Virus record (IMG/VR): IMGVR_UViG_3300021375_000031
Coordinates: 1-57,275 of that record
Length of the DNA: 57,275 nucleotides
DNA from: a virus
Strand: one strand, 5' to 3'
Positions 16,064 to 24,571 of this stretch are shown here, piece after piece (the first letter of the stretch is position 1; every line of letters begins with the position of its first letter). The translations under genes were made by a program, and so were the position numbers. Under the pieces are notes generated by a model that was given only the letters and a program-made list of their open reading frames with translations, searched no databases and was not told the origin of the DNA.

Positions 16064-16910
16064 CTAAATTGGTATTTTCCTGCTTTGCTAATTCTCTGTT
16101 TGCTTTAGTTTCTTCTTCGTGTTTGATTTGTCTAGTGAAACTTGGCAACTGCCCTGCTTCGATAAGTAAATCATCTCTGATGTTTTGATTACGTTTTTCA
16201 ATGTTTAAAACTCTAGTAAAACTATTTGTAATTGCGGCAGTATAATAAGCAAATGGATTATCCGATTTTGCTTCATTAAACTGTAAACCAATTTGTGCTA
16301 ATTGCACTAATGCCTGACCTCTCATTTCATCAACGTAAGTATATCCTCTCCAGTTTGCTCTTTGACTATATCTTTCAACTAACTTTAAGAACATATGGCC
16401 CAACTTGGGAGTAATAGTTCCTTTGGTTAAATCAAACTTACCACTCTTAGGTCCGCCATTCCAATGACTTCTTGCTACTTCTGTAAGTTCGTCATCTTTG
16501 TAAGCATAGTGTTTAAAAGGTAAAAAGTTTAGTTTTACTTTTGTTTCTGCAATGTTCTTAGGATTATTTTTCCTACCTGGTTCATCAGGTATGTGGTCAA
16601 AGTCCATAACTCTAAAAGTTAATTCATCTAAACTAAAACTATCTGGATCAATAATAAATTCCTTTTGTCTAGGTTTTTTATTTGCTGGACCATCGTATTC
16701 TGCTACAGCAGATTTATAGTTTAGTTCTTTTAATTTTTGTGCTTTATTAATTCTTGCAGTTTCAATTGCATTGCTGTCAATTTCATCTGTGTGATTTACA
16801 ATAATATCAAAATCATAGTGGTTTTGTGATTTAACCCAACAAAACGACATTTTGCTTTTGTGAATCTCTAATAAGATATCTTTATTATTAAGATAATTTG
16901 TTTTAGCCAT
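16050..16910 (-). CDS. 55: Late-transcription sigma factor gp55 with a large insertion
   Basis: 286 aa from the chosen ATG at 16910, which has Shine-Dalgarno GGAG and makes an N-terminus (KTNYLNNKDILLEI) comparable with T4 gp55's YNYVNNKELLQAI. An upstream ATG at 16937 lies in the promoter and is rejected. Residues about 165-245 (ITPKLGHMFLKLVERYSQ, then NPFAYYTAAITNSFTRVLN) form the compact sigma domain that recognises the late -10 element. Compared with T4 gp55 (185 aa) about 120 residues are inserted between residue 20 and 150. It directs host RNA polymerase to GATAAATA-type late promoters. It is the first gene of the unit and has a perfect sigma70 promoter. Confidence 0.93.
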   Translation of the reverse strand: MAKTNYLNNKDILLEIHKSKMSFCWVKSQNHYDFDIIVNHTDEIDSNAIETARINKAQKLKELNYKSAVAEYDGPANKKPRQKEFIIDPDSFSLDELTFRVMDFDHIPDEPGRKNNPKNIAETKVKLNFLPFKHYAYKDDELTEVARSHWNGGPKSGKFDLTKGTITPKLGHMFLKLVERYSQRANWRGYTYVDEMRGQALVQLAQIGLQFNEAKSDNPFAYYTAAITNSFTRVLNIEKRNQNIRDDLLIEAGQLPSFTRQIKHEEETKANRELAKQENTNLDESI

Positions 16911-16936
16911 TTGTTCTCCAAATATATTTTTAAACA

Positions 16937-16965
16937 ATTATAGTACACTTTTACGGCATTGTCAA
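16937..16965 (-). promoter_or_regulatory. Perfect sigma70 promoter for gp55-47-46
   Basis: On the minus strand TTGACA (16965-16960), a 17-nt spacer and TATAAT (16942-16937) match the bacterial consensus at all 12 positions. It lies 27 nt before the gp55 ATG. This should be read by unmodified host RNA polymerase early in infection. Confidence 0.92.
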
Positions 16966-16990
16966 GTATTACTTATGCTTTTCTTTATAT

Positions 16991-17004
16991 TAAAACGTGT
17001 TTTA
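16991..17004. repeat. Palindrome-like TAAAAC-GT-GTTTTA between the gp55 and 17040 genes
   Basis: A 6-bp arm inverted repeat with a 2-nt centre, 8 bp upstream of the late GATAAATA at 17013. The copy at 26943-26956 is its exact reverse complement and has the same 8-bp distance to its own GATAAATA. Confidence 0.55.
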
Positions 17005-17012
17005 TTGATAAC

Positions 17013-17020
17013 GATAAATA
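17013..17020 (+). promoter_or_regulatory. Late promoter (GATAAATA) for the tail/baseplate operon
   Basis: AACGATAAATACAG; the predicted start near 17026 gives a 14-nt leader containing TAGGAG just before the ATG at 17040. It would drive the five-gene unit 17040-23913. Confidence 0.8.
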
Positions 17021-17039
17021 CAGTTATTAGGAGAACTTA

Positions 17040-17840
17040 ATGGCAGACCAACAAACAGTTATTACAAATCAAGTAGGAGACAGACGTCTTAGTCCTACTG
17101 ATTGGCGAGCAAAAATAGGTCCGTACAAAAAAGCAGACTTTGACCAAATATTTGGTCCTAACTTGAAGAACAAAGAAATGAGGCAAGTGTTAGGCACAGG
17201 CGAAGATGGCACCAGTGATAGGCAAGACACAATTTTACAACCACTCAAAGACATTGGTGGTATTATATATCCTTACACGCCTACTATACTTGTAACAGGA
17301 CAAGCAAACTATAACGAAATGACGTTCACTCATTATAACTATCCTATATACAGTTTTATGAACAGTACTCCTCCTGTCTTTACAGTTAGTGGACCTTTTA
17401 CAGCAAACAATGTAAATGAAGCAAGATATCTTTTAGCAGTTTTAAACTTTTTAAAAGTATGTATTAAGGCACAGAACGGAAGGGGAGCAATGAACACAGG
17501 ATTTAGAGTACCGCCTGTGTTGGCGTTTAGTTATTTAGGACCAAATGGTTATGACAAAGTGCCGTGTGTTATAAGAAACTATTCATACCAGTTAAGAGAC
17601 GATGTTGATTATGTACCAGTAGACACACAAGACTATTTTGCAACCAAGGCAATATACAAAGAAGAAACAGATAATTTATTTTTACATCAACGTGATGGTT
17701 CAGATAACTATACAACTTATGTGCCCACTAGTGTTGATATTTTGATTGACTTAGCACCACAATATAATCCTTCAGAATTACGAAAAAGGTTTGACTTAGA
17801 TCTTATGACCCAAGGAGCATTAGGAGGTAAGTATACATAA
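17040..17840 (+). CDS. Tail tube initiator/cap-like baseplate protein (gp48/gp54 type)
   Basis: 266 aa. The middle part (about residues 75-195) has GGIIYPYTPTILVTGQANY, FTANNVNEARYLLAVLNF and, later, DKVPCVIRNYSYQLRDDVDY. This is a tube-like beta fold seen in the marine T4-like proteins annotated as baseplate tail-tube cap or initiator. In T4 gp54 and gp48 cap the hub and start tube assembly. It is the first gene of a late operon also holding gp53, the hub and gp5, which supports a baseplate role. Whether it equals gp48 or gp54 cannot be decided here. Its stop overlaps the gp53 start (TAATG). Confidence 0.6.
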   Translation: MADQQTVITNQVGDRRLSPTDWRAKIGPYKKADFDQIFGPNLKNKEMRQVLGTGEDGTSDRQDTILQPLKDIGGIIYPYTPTILVTGQANYNEMTFTHYNYPIYSFMNSTPPVFTVSGPFTANNVNEARYLLAVLNFLKVCIKAQNGRGAMNTGFRVPPVLAFSYLGPNGYDKVPCVIRNYSYQLRDDVDYVPVDTQDYFATKAIYKEETDNLFLHQRDGSDNYTTYVPTSVDILIDLAPQYNPSELRKRFDLDLMTQGALGGKYT

Positions 17841-18136
17841 TGGCATCATCCAAAAACAGTTTTATTAATAATGCAAAAGAAAGAGACTTTTATTTAGATA
17901 TAAATTATTTAAATTTAAAAGGATTCAAACCATCTGTAACAGACGTTACGATTACAATAGATAAGAAAACAGAAAATAGACCAGACTTACTTGCTTACGA
18001 ATTATATGCAGATTCGAATCTATGGTGGGTATTTACATTGAGGAACCCGGACCTTTTAAGAGATCCAGTTGGAGATATGGTTCCTGGTTTAAAAATTAAA
18101 GTACCTACTTTAGAAAGAGTACAGCAAAGGTTATAA
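17840..18136 (+). CDS. 53: Baseplate wedge protein gp53
   Basis: 98 aa, about half the T4 length (196 aa). The pattern NRPDLLAYELYADSNLWWVF, then RNPDLLRDPVGDMVPGLKIKVP, is the gp53 core: a short beta domain followed by a LysM-like end (LKIKVPTLE). In T4 gp53 joins the wedges round the hub. Both neighbours overlap it by one base (TAATG at each junction), so the operon is translationally coupled. The family match is good; the short length is usual for marine relatives as I know them. Confidence 0.85.
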   Translation: MASSKNSFINNAKERDFYLDINYLNLKGFKPSVTDVTITIDKKTENRPDLLAYELYADSNLWWVFTLRNPDLLRDPVGDMVPGLKIKVPTLERVQQRL

Positions 18137-21123
18137 TGGGATTAGAAAAATATTCAGGTCCAGTTAGAGAATGCCCGTTTGTAACCGGAGGGTTTGTACC
18201 GTCTAACATTCTTGATGAATATTCAACAGCAACGTATAACCTCAAACTGTATATGCTAGGATTAAGTTCTCTTGTTGCTGGCGCAGGCGAGGGTGGACAA
18301 GGATTTATTAGAGATGATAACAACGAAATAATCATTGCTCAAACAGGTGTTACAGATATAAAAATAGATGACTTAGTTATAAGTTCCGTAGTAGGAGGAG
18401 GTGGAGAAGGAGCATCTGCTAACAGCATAGGTACAAGTATAAATTTTAAATTAATACAACCTTTGCGTTGTGATTTAATGGAAAGATTATTGGCGGCCCA
18501 AGAAGCACTTAACTTAAAACCTTTTCAAGAGTTTCCCTTATTTTTAGAAATAGGATTTGTAGGCGGACAAAGATTTAACTCAGGTAATTTAAACAGTCCT
18601 ATAGAATTTGAAGCACCTACTAAAATTATTAGAATGTTAATATCAGACTTTGATATGTTAATTCAAAGTAATTCCACAGAATATAATGTATCCTGTGTAG
18701 GATACGAAGATGGTGTATTTGAAGCCAACTTAGAAAGAAGACAGTCATTAGATAAATTTAGTATAGTATATTCCAATATCGCAGAAGGGTTAAATAATTT
18801 AGCAAAAGCATATAATAGATTGAACAAAAATGCGTACAGCGATAAAATAAGAGAAAACAAAACAGACGAAAACGAAAATCCAGGACAAACACCTTACGAT
18901 GTACACGAGTTTGATACTAGTACCATTTATCCAGAAGCAGGCACAGAGGGAGTTATTTCAGAAGATTTAAAGATATTACAAGGCTGGCCCAATTCTTTAA
19001 TAGATTTAACGGCTAAAATTGACACATCAAAATACTCTTCCGAAAGCACAGTGGCATTTAGCGAATTAGAATTAGAAAAGAGAGAAGATCTTACGGTGCC
19101 AGGATCTACTGATCCAAACCCAGATCAAACTTATATTATTACGACATTTCCAGCACAAACAGATTTAATTACTGCTACATCAAAAATTATTTTACAAGAT
19201 ATTAAAATTCAAAATATGGTTGTTAGATTAGTGAGCGGAAAAACACTTGCAGATATAAAAAAATTAGTCCCCACTGATATAGATTACGACAAGACAGCAG
19301 TATTTTGGTTTGATGTTAAAACAGATATTGCGCCACTTGGCTTAAATGTTCTACACAACAGAATAGCATACAAGTACACTCATAGAATTATGTTAAAAAG
19401 AGTGTATTCTACTATGTTCTTAATACCAGATGAAATTTTAAAAATTACAGAAATAGGAAAGAAAAACTTACAAGAAGAATTAAATGCAATCACACATAGA
19501 TACTATCCATATATTTTTACAGGACAAAATGACCAAATACTGAATGCAACTATTTCAGATACGTCCGGAAACGGAATGATGTTAACCCTGCCTACAGGCG
19601 GTGTAAACTTAAAAGCAAGAGTTAGACAAAGCGAAGTTAAGAATCAAAGTGCAAGTGAAGTTGCGGAAGAGTTTGACCAAAAATATCTAGCAGGTGTATT
19701 GAGCCAATTAGACGTTGCAAAGTATGTTACTAAGTTACAAACACAGGTTGAAGATGTTATTGTAAAAGGAGCACAGGCAACTGTCCAAGATTTTCAACGT
19801 GTTGTTACACTTGCACGAACAAAAGGATTTAGTGCTTTACTAGGAGGAGACATAGACTTTGTAAACACTAGAATAGATCCTAAACTTTTAGGAAGAATTA
19901 GTCCATTAGGAGAAGCAATTACAAAATTCGACGAACGTTTAAACAAAGCAAAATCGTTAGTAGAAGATATACAGAATTTAGATGACGTTATCTCAGAAGA
20001 CTTTGGTCAGGTTGGTGAAGACATAATGAAAGACTTCTTGTCAAAAGCAACTGATGTAGGAGATATATTTAGGCAAAAGATTGAAGAATTTACAGGTCCG
20101 TTGAGATCAGGTCTACTTGCTCCTATACAAGAACAATACGATGCATTTAAAAATGATATGCAAGGCATATTAACAGACAATGGACCACTACTTTATAATT
20201 TAGGAATAGAAGACGAATTTCAAGACTTCTTTGATAATGTGTTCGATCCAGTAGATAGTTTGCTATCAGAAATTAATAGCACATTAGATAGCCTTACAGA
20301 TTTTGATGGATTGTTAGGAGACTTAATAGAAGGATTTAATGACCCAAGAGTTATACAATTATCAGAAGATGATATTCCAGTAAAATATTTAGATGATATT
20401 TTAGAAGTAGGCGGCTTTGATAAAATACGAGACAACAACGAATCACCCACAGGTGTTGCTACCAGCAAAGCAAACGAGGAAGTTGTAGCAGATAAAGAGA
20501 AAGTCGGAGATTTAAGTATTACAAATAGTGCTATAGAATTGATGTATAATCAAAATTTATACCCTGCATTCTTAAAAACATTAGACTTAGAAATTAAAGG
20601 AGACCCTTATTGGTTACCAGGCACACTAAAAACATCAGGACCGACACAAGAAGCAGAAGGTATCACAGAGGTATCAGTTGCATTAAACAGAAAAGAATCA
20701 ATGATGCCTAGTTACTTTGAAAGGTTGTTTATTTTTAGTTTTTCTACACCTGATTATGATGTGTCATTAGGCAAAGCATCAACACCAAATCACGGTAGGT
20801 ATACAGGATACTATCTTGCTACAAATGTAGAACATACGTTCCAAGGCGGTATATATACATCTAGAATTACAGGAGTCAAGAACGAAAGACTTTCAAACCC
20901 TAAAAAGTTAAATAATGAAGTAGCAGATAACAACAGTTCAGAACCACTTGAGTTTGAAAGACCGTTAAACATCACAATGCCTGTATATTATCAAGAAGGT
21001 GGAGAGTATGACGGTCAATACTTAGATGCCGCCGGAGAGTACTGGACCGGAGAAGAAATACAAGAATGGCAAGCAAATCAAAGCACTGAAACAAACGATG
21101 ATGTACCGATAGACGGAGGATAA
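18136..21123 (+). CDS. Large baseplate hub-type protein (gp27-like candidate)
   Basis: 995 aa. Residues about 75-200 (SINFKLIQPLRCDLMERLL, then IRMLISDFDMLIQSNSTEYN) look like the beta-barrel of phage hub proteins. Residues about 800-935 carry LEIKGDPYWLPG, FSFSTPDYDVS and GYYLATNVEHTFQGGIYTS, typical of a second hub barrel. Between them lies a long Asp/Leu-rich helical region (about 480-760). It sits directly upstream of the gp5-like spike protein, where a hub is expected. T4 gp27 is 391 aa, so if homologous it is greatly expanded. The hub assignment is an inference from motifs and context. The C-terminus is acidic. Confidence 0.55.
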   Translation: MGLEKYSGPVRECPFVTGGFVPSNILDEYSTATYNLKLYMLGLSSLVAGAGEGGQGFIRDDNNEIIIAQTGVTDIKIDDLVISSVVGGGGEGASANSIGTSINFKLIQPLRCDLMERLLAAQEALNLKPFQEFPLFLEIGFVGGQRFNSGNLNSPIEFEAPTKIIRMLISDFDMLIQSNSTEYNVSCVGYEDGVFEANLERRQSLDKFSIVYSNIAEGLNNLAKAYNRLNKNAYSDKIRENKTDENENPGQTPYDVHEFDTSTIYPEAGTEGVISEDLKILQGWPNSLIDLTAKIDTSKYSSESTVAFSELELEKREDLTVPGSTDPNPDQTYIITTFPAQTDLITATSKIILQDIKIQNMVVRLVSGKTLADIKKLVPTDIDYDKTAVFWFDVKTDIAPLGLNVLHNRIAYKYTHRIMLKRVYSTMFLIPDEILKITEIGKKNLQEELNAITHRYYPYIFTGQNDQILNATISDTSGNGMMLTLPTGGVNLKARVRQSEVKNQSASEVAEEFDQKYLAGVLSQLDVAKYVTKLQTQVEDVIVKGAQATVQDFQRVVTLARTKGFSALLGGDIDFVNTRIDPKLLGRISPLGEAITKFDERLNKAKSLVEDIQNLDDVISEDFGQVGEDIMKDFLSKATDVGDIFRQKIEEFTGPLRSGLLAPIQEQYDAFKNDMQGILTDNGPLLYNLGIEDEFQDFFDNVFDPVDSLLSEINSTLDSLTDFDGLLGDLIEGFNDPRVIQLSEDDIPVKYLDDILEVGGFDKIRDNNESPTGVATSKANEEVVADKEKVGDLSITNSAIELMYNQNLYPAFLKTLDLEIKGDPYWLPGTLKTSGPTQEAEGITEVSVALNRKESMMPSYFERLFIFSFSTPDYDVSLGKASTPNHGRYTGYYLATNVEHTFQGGIYTSRITGVKNERLSNPKKLNNEVADNNSSEPLEFERPLNITMPVYYQEGGEYDGQYLDAAGEYWTGEEIQEWQANQSTETNDDVPIDGG

Positions 21124-21124
21124 G

Positions 21125-23140
21125 ATGAGCGGAAAAATTACAAGAACAAACAGACAGTCTCCGTCAGAAAGAACCAGTGACAATGATGAAAAATATTACG
21201 GCGTTTACAAATGCGAAGTTGTAAACTCCTCAGACCCAAACCGAGACGGTAGATTATTTGTAAAGAATGATTTAATAGGAGACAGTTTTTGGGTAACGTG
21301 GACAACACCCTTTGGCGGAGTAGCAAATAACAATCCAGTTGAAGGCGGAACAGAATATGCAGAAACACAAACCAGTTATGGTATGTGGATGGTACCACCT
21401 GATATAGGTAACGAAGTTATAGTTGCGTTCGAAGGCGGAGATGTCAATAGAGGGTTTTGTATAGGCTGTGTACAACCTACATTAATGAATCATATGATAC
21501 CTGGTATTCCTGCAGGTGTAACACACGACGGCAATGTTATGCCAGTCACAGAAAAAGATAAAACCACAACTGAGAATCCAGATACTGGTTACAAATATAG
21601 AGCAGGTTCAAACAAATTAGATGCAAAAGGCGGCAAACACGCGGCACACGATCCGCTTACAGCAGTATTAGAAGCACAAGGTATTAGTAATGATTGGCCC
21701 AGAGGTTTAACCAGTAGTGGTGCTAGAAGAGAATCACCTAGTCAAGTGTTTGGTATACTTACCCCTGGTCCTTTAAAATCAGCATCAGGAACAAGAGATG
21801 GAGGACATCAATTTATACTAGATGACCATCCAGACGACAGTCAAATAAGATTGCGTACTAAAAATGGTATGCAAATTCTTATGCACGATTCAACAGACAC
21901 AATTTTTATTATAAACAAATATGGCACAGGCTGGATAGAAATAGACGGCGACGGCAATATGGATTTCTTTGCAGATGGTAATTTCAGTGTTAGAGCAAGA
22001 GGCGACGTAAATCTAAGAGGCGACAACAATGTAAATATAGAAGCAGGTGGCGATGTAAACATTAAAGCAAGAAACGATAACCCTGTACCAAGTGAGATAG
22101 ATGGACTAAGTTTAAGTATAGAAGGCGGCAAGCCTAAAGTAGGACTTAAACTTTCTAGCAAGTATGGAATTATTCACCCTGCAGATAACTTAGGTAGAGG
22201 AGACCCAATTTGGGAAACACTACAGTTAGGCAGAATGCACAGCAAAGGCGGACGAGTAAACATACACGGCGTAAACGGAATGAATTTGAGAAACGATTAT
22301 GGCGGTGTTAGAATCAGTAGTAAACAAGGTAAAGTTGGTTTAAGAGGAAAACCTGTAAACATACATTCGTATGGTGTAATGGGTATTAAGTCCAGTATAC
22401 CTTTACCTGATCCTTCATTGCAAAGCCAGTTGGAAAATGCCTATGGTGCTATCGACGGAGCCATTGGAGATGCGGCGTCAGGATTGCTTAACGGAGATGG
22501 GTTAAATTTATCAAATCCTTTAGAAGCATTTATCCCAAGGGGAGGCTTACAGGTAGACATAGTAGGAGATATTACTATTAATAACGGTATTACTCCTGGT
22601 ACTGTTAAAGATGCAGTACTAGACGGAGACTTAGAAGAAGCGGCAACATCTGCCGCGGCGGCACAGTTTATACCAGGTAACTTCTATATGAACAGTATGG
22701 GACTGATGTTACAAACAGCACCGTTGGGTATTATGTTAAATACTGCACCTATACCAACAATGAAGGCGGCTAGTAGTGTAGGCAATGCCAGAAAGCCAAG
22801 TTCATCAAGAAGAACAAATACACTAACAACTCAAAGCAGTATAGGACTAAGTTTAGGTGGACCAGTAAATATTAAACGTGTTGCTCAGCAAGGTTCAGGT
22901 ATAGGACTTGACGGCATAAAAGACAAAATTGTAGGCACAATAGCAGAAGGTCTAGTAGGAGGCGGATCGCCTTATGCATCTACTCCTTCAGTATTACCAG
23001 AAATGCAAGGAGCACCAGACAGTATTATATCTAGATGGAACAGTTATCAACCAAGTCCAAGCAGAAAAGACTTAGGTGCAAACCCATTGTTCAAAGCAGT
23101 AAGTGGGTTCCTAACTAAGGTTACAGGCGGAGATGGGTAA
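21125..23140 (+). CDS. 5: gp5-like baseplate spike protein without a lysozyme domain
   Basis: 671 aa. Residues 22-140 form an OB-fold of the gp5/VgrG type (GVYKCEVVNSSDPNRDGRL, FWVTWTTPFGG, GMWMVPPDIGNEVIVAFEGG). Residues about 245-330 contain beta-helix repeats (GWIEIDGDGNMDFFADGNF, then NVNIEAGGDVNIKARN), the part that makes the membrane-piercing needle. In T4 a lysozyme domain lies between these two; here I see no such domain, only about 100 residues with a Lys/His-rich linker. The C-terminal 200 residues are Gly/Ser/Ala-rich. It lies in the hub operon and overlaps the next gene (TAATG). The spike role is well supported, enzymatic activity is not. Confidence 0.82.
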   Translation: MSGKITRTNRQSPSERTSDNDEKYYGVYKCEVVNSSDPNRDGRLFVKNDLIGDSFWVTWTTPFGGVANNNPVEGGTEYAETQTSYGMWMVPPDIGNEVIVAFEGGDVNRGFCIGCVQPTLMNHMIPGIPAGVTHDGNVMPVTEKDKTTTENPDTGYKYRAGSNKLDAKGGKHAAHDPLTAVLEAQGISNDWPRGLTSSGARRESPSQVFGILTPGPLKSASGTRDGGHQFILDDHPDDSQIRLRTKNGMQILMHDSTDTIFIINKYGTGWIEIDGDGNMDFFADGNFSVRARGDVNLRGDNNVNIEAGGDVNIKARNDNPVPSEIDGLSLSIEGGKPKVGLKLSSKYGIIHPADNLGRGDPIWETLQLGRMHSKGGRVNIHGVNGMNLRNDYGGVRISSKQGKVGLRGKPVNIHSYGVMGIKSSIPLPDPSLQSQLENAYGAIDGAIGDAASGLLNGDGLNLSNPLEAFIPRGGLQVDIVGDITINNGITPGTVKDAVLDGDLEEAATSAAAAQFIPGNFYMNSMGLMLQTAPLGIMLNTAPIPTMKAASSVGNARKPSSSRRTNTLTTQSSIGLSLGGPVNIKRVAQQGSGIGLDGIKDKIVGTIAEGLVGGGSPYASTPSVLPEMQGAPDSIISRWNSYQPSPSRKDLGANPLFKAVSGFLTKVTGGDG

Positions 23141-23913
23141 TGGCACTTTTAATAGGACAACTTGACGAGTTAGATGTTAAACCAGTATCTTATCAAACAC
23201 CAAAAGGATTATTTGTAGGAAAAGGTTTTTCTTCTGAAGGAGAACCACAATACAAAAAGGTACAACAAAAAGGTGATAAGTTTCACGATCCTATTACACT
23301 AACACTAGATGACGAAGGGGACGAAGTATTAGATAATATGTTCAAATTTTTTCCTCTAGATTTAGCAAATAGAGGAGTAGTTGGATTCTCTCACAAACTT
23401 TCAGAAAGCGAAAAGGCAGAAAAAGTTATTGCTTATAATAAAAACAGTTTCTTAGATCCTAAATCAGAAGAAATACAAAAATTAATTATTCAATATAAAG
23501 ATATTTTAGTTCCTAGCAATATGCTTGGTATAACTAATTTTGATTTGAATAGTATTCCACAAAGTTTTATAAAAATTAAAAAGTCAAACATCACGTTAGT
23601 AAGTTTAATACTTCCAATAATGCCTACTCCTTCTAGAGAGATATTTAAATTAGATAAAATAACAGCACAAAGAATTGTGCAAAAAAATGTTAAAACACTT
23701 TTAACACAAAGAATGTTTAACAGTTTGGTTGGATGTGCTATGTTGTTATCAGAATCAGATTTTATTTCTAATAAAGGTGTTCAAAGTCTTAATGCAGGAA
23801 CATATAATCAATTTCCTACATTGCTATTAACAGAAGTTGATGAACTAGTAGACTCCCAAGAATATTCTTACTTCTTGACTATGATGCAGTACTATACTTT
23901 TTTAAGAGTTTGA
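23140..23913 (+). CDS. Unknown late protein, last gene of the baseplate operon
   Basis: 257 aa; no family recognised. Soluble, with Lys/Glu-rich N-terminal half and a helical C-terminal half (ITAQRIVQKNVKTLL, RMFNSLVGCAMLLSES). It starts on TAATGG overlapping the gp5-like stop and so is translated with it. By operon it probably belongs to the hub or central baseplate. Its 3' end overlaps the convergent early gene 23892-24119 by 22 bp and no terminator lies between them. Confidence 0.8.
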   Translation: MALLIGQLDELDVKPVSYQTPKGLFVGKGFSSEGEPQYKKVQQKGDKFHDPITLTLDDEGDEVLDNMFKFFPLDLANRGVVGFSHKLSESEKAEKVIAYNKNSFLDPKSEEIQKLIIQYKDILVPSNMLGITNFDLNSIPQSFIKIKKSNITLVSLILPIMPTPSREIFKLDKITAQRIVQKNVKTLLTQRMFNSLVGCAMLLSESDFISNKGVQSLNAGTYNQFPTLLLTEVDELVDSQEYSYFLTMMQYYTFLRV

Positions 23914-24119
23914 GCCTTTAGTATATTGAGTTCAGACTTTAGGTCTGCCGATTTTACTAATGCCCTGTACTTTTGCTCTTGTTCATCTGCAACACACTTT
24001 TCCAATATTTCTATTTGAGCCTTAAGGTGTTTACACTCGTTGTTTTTATCAACGAGCATAGTCCTTAATTCTTCTTCAAGTGTATTGTTAGTGAATTTCT
24101 TTGTTAAAGAGTCAGTCAT
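23892..24119 (-). CDS. Small coiled-coil protein of the early operon
   Basis: 75 aa, almost entirely helical: a heptad-like Leu pattern runs from residue 14 to 70 (LEEELRTMLVDKNNECKHL onward). Function unknown. It is the last of four genes behind the sigma70 promoter at 25131-25159 and starts 1 nt after the stop of the 86-aa gene. It converges with the late baseplate operon and overlaps it by 22 bp. Confidence 0.65.
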   Translation of the reverse strand: MTDSLTKKFTNNTLEEELRTMLVDKNNECKHLKAQIEILEKCVADEQEQKYRALVKSADLKSELNILKAQTLKKV

Positions 24120-24120
24120 T

Positions 24121-24381
24121 TTACTTTGCTTGAGATATGATTTGTTTGATATGTCCTAATTCTTTTATATCTTCAAATCGTTTTGTTCTATAATTATTTA
24201 ATTCAACTATAGCATATTTTTTAGTTTTTGTATCATATACACCAACTGCTTTAATAAGTCCTGTGTCTGGATCCTTATCTACACATTCTGCAACACGTCT
24301 ATCCGCTGATTTATTTGGAAGTGCTGACACAATTTTGTTGTATGTATCGATGATACGCCTGTCGAGTTTACTGTATGACAA
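24121..24381 (-). CDS. Small early protein with a TTG start
   Basis: 86 aa, no recognised family. Sequence is mixed charged, with VGVYDTKTKKYAIVELNNYR in the middle, probably a small alpha/beta fold. The start codon is TTG (24381-24379) preceded 8 nt upstream by a strong Shine-Dalgarno AAGGAG. Both are caught in a hairpin (24380-24396). The stop of the upstream 51-aa gene overlaps this hairpin, so its translation would open the site. This pattern suggests tight translational coupling. Confidence 0.7.
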   Translation of the reverse strand: MSYSKLDRRIIDTYNKIVSALPNKSADRRVAECVDKDPDTGLIKAVGVYDTKTKKYAIVELNNYRTKRFEDIKELGHIKQIISQAK

Positions 24382-24396
24382 AAGGTTTCTCCTTTT
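24380..24396 (-). promoter_or_regulatory. Hairpin sequestering Shine-Dalgarno and TTG start
   Basis: On the minus strand AAAAGG (24396-24391) pairs with CCTTTT (24385-24380) across a 5-nt loop AGAAA. The 5' arm is most of the Shine-Dalgarno; the 3' arm runs into the first two bases of the TTG start. The upstream gene's TAA (24397-24395) lies on the hairpin edge. Confidence 0.6.
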
Positions 24397-24550
24397 AGAT
24401 TTTAGTCATTTCTACTAAGTAGCCTAATGCAAGTAGTTCATCCGTTCTTTGATGTGCTTCTTGCCCCTTATAAATTCTCTTATCTGTGATCCAATTTGCA
24501 TTGTTTCCTTTAATTGAGAACTTGTCAATATATTTAATTTTATATTGCAT
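24395..24550 (-). CDS. 51-aa early protein
   Basis: A short open frame from ATG 24550 to TAA 24395: begins MQYKIKYIDKFSIKGNNANW and ends GYLVEMTKI. The content is protein-like with an alternating beta start and an amphipathic helix near residues 30-45 (EAHQRTDELLALG). It fills the gap between the 175-aa and 86-aa genes, and its stop overlaps the next gene's ribosome binding site. It lacks a clear Shine-Dalgarno of its own. Function unknown. Confidence 0.6.
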   Translation of the reverse strand: MQYKIKYIDKFSIKGNNANWITDKRIYKGQEAHQRTDELLALGYLVEMTKI

Positions 24551-24571
24551 AAAGGTACAGTAAATGTGGCA

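Noticed and set aside
16911-16937. Upstream ATG giving gp55 nine more residues
   Set aside because: It coincides with the -10 element of the promoter and has no Shine-Dalgarno; the ATG at 16910 has one and matches the T4 N-terminus.
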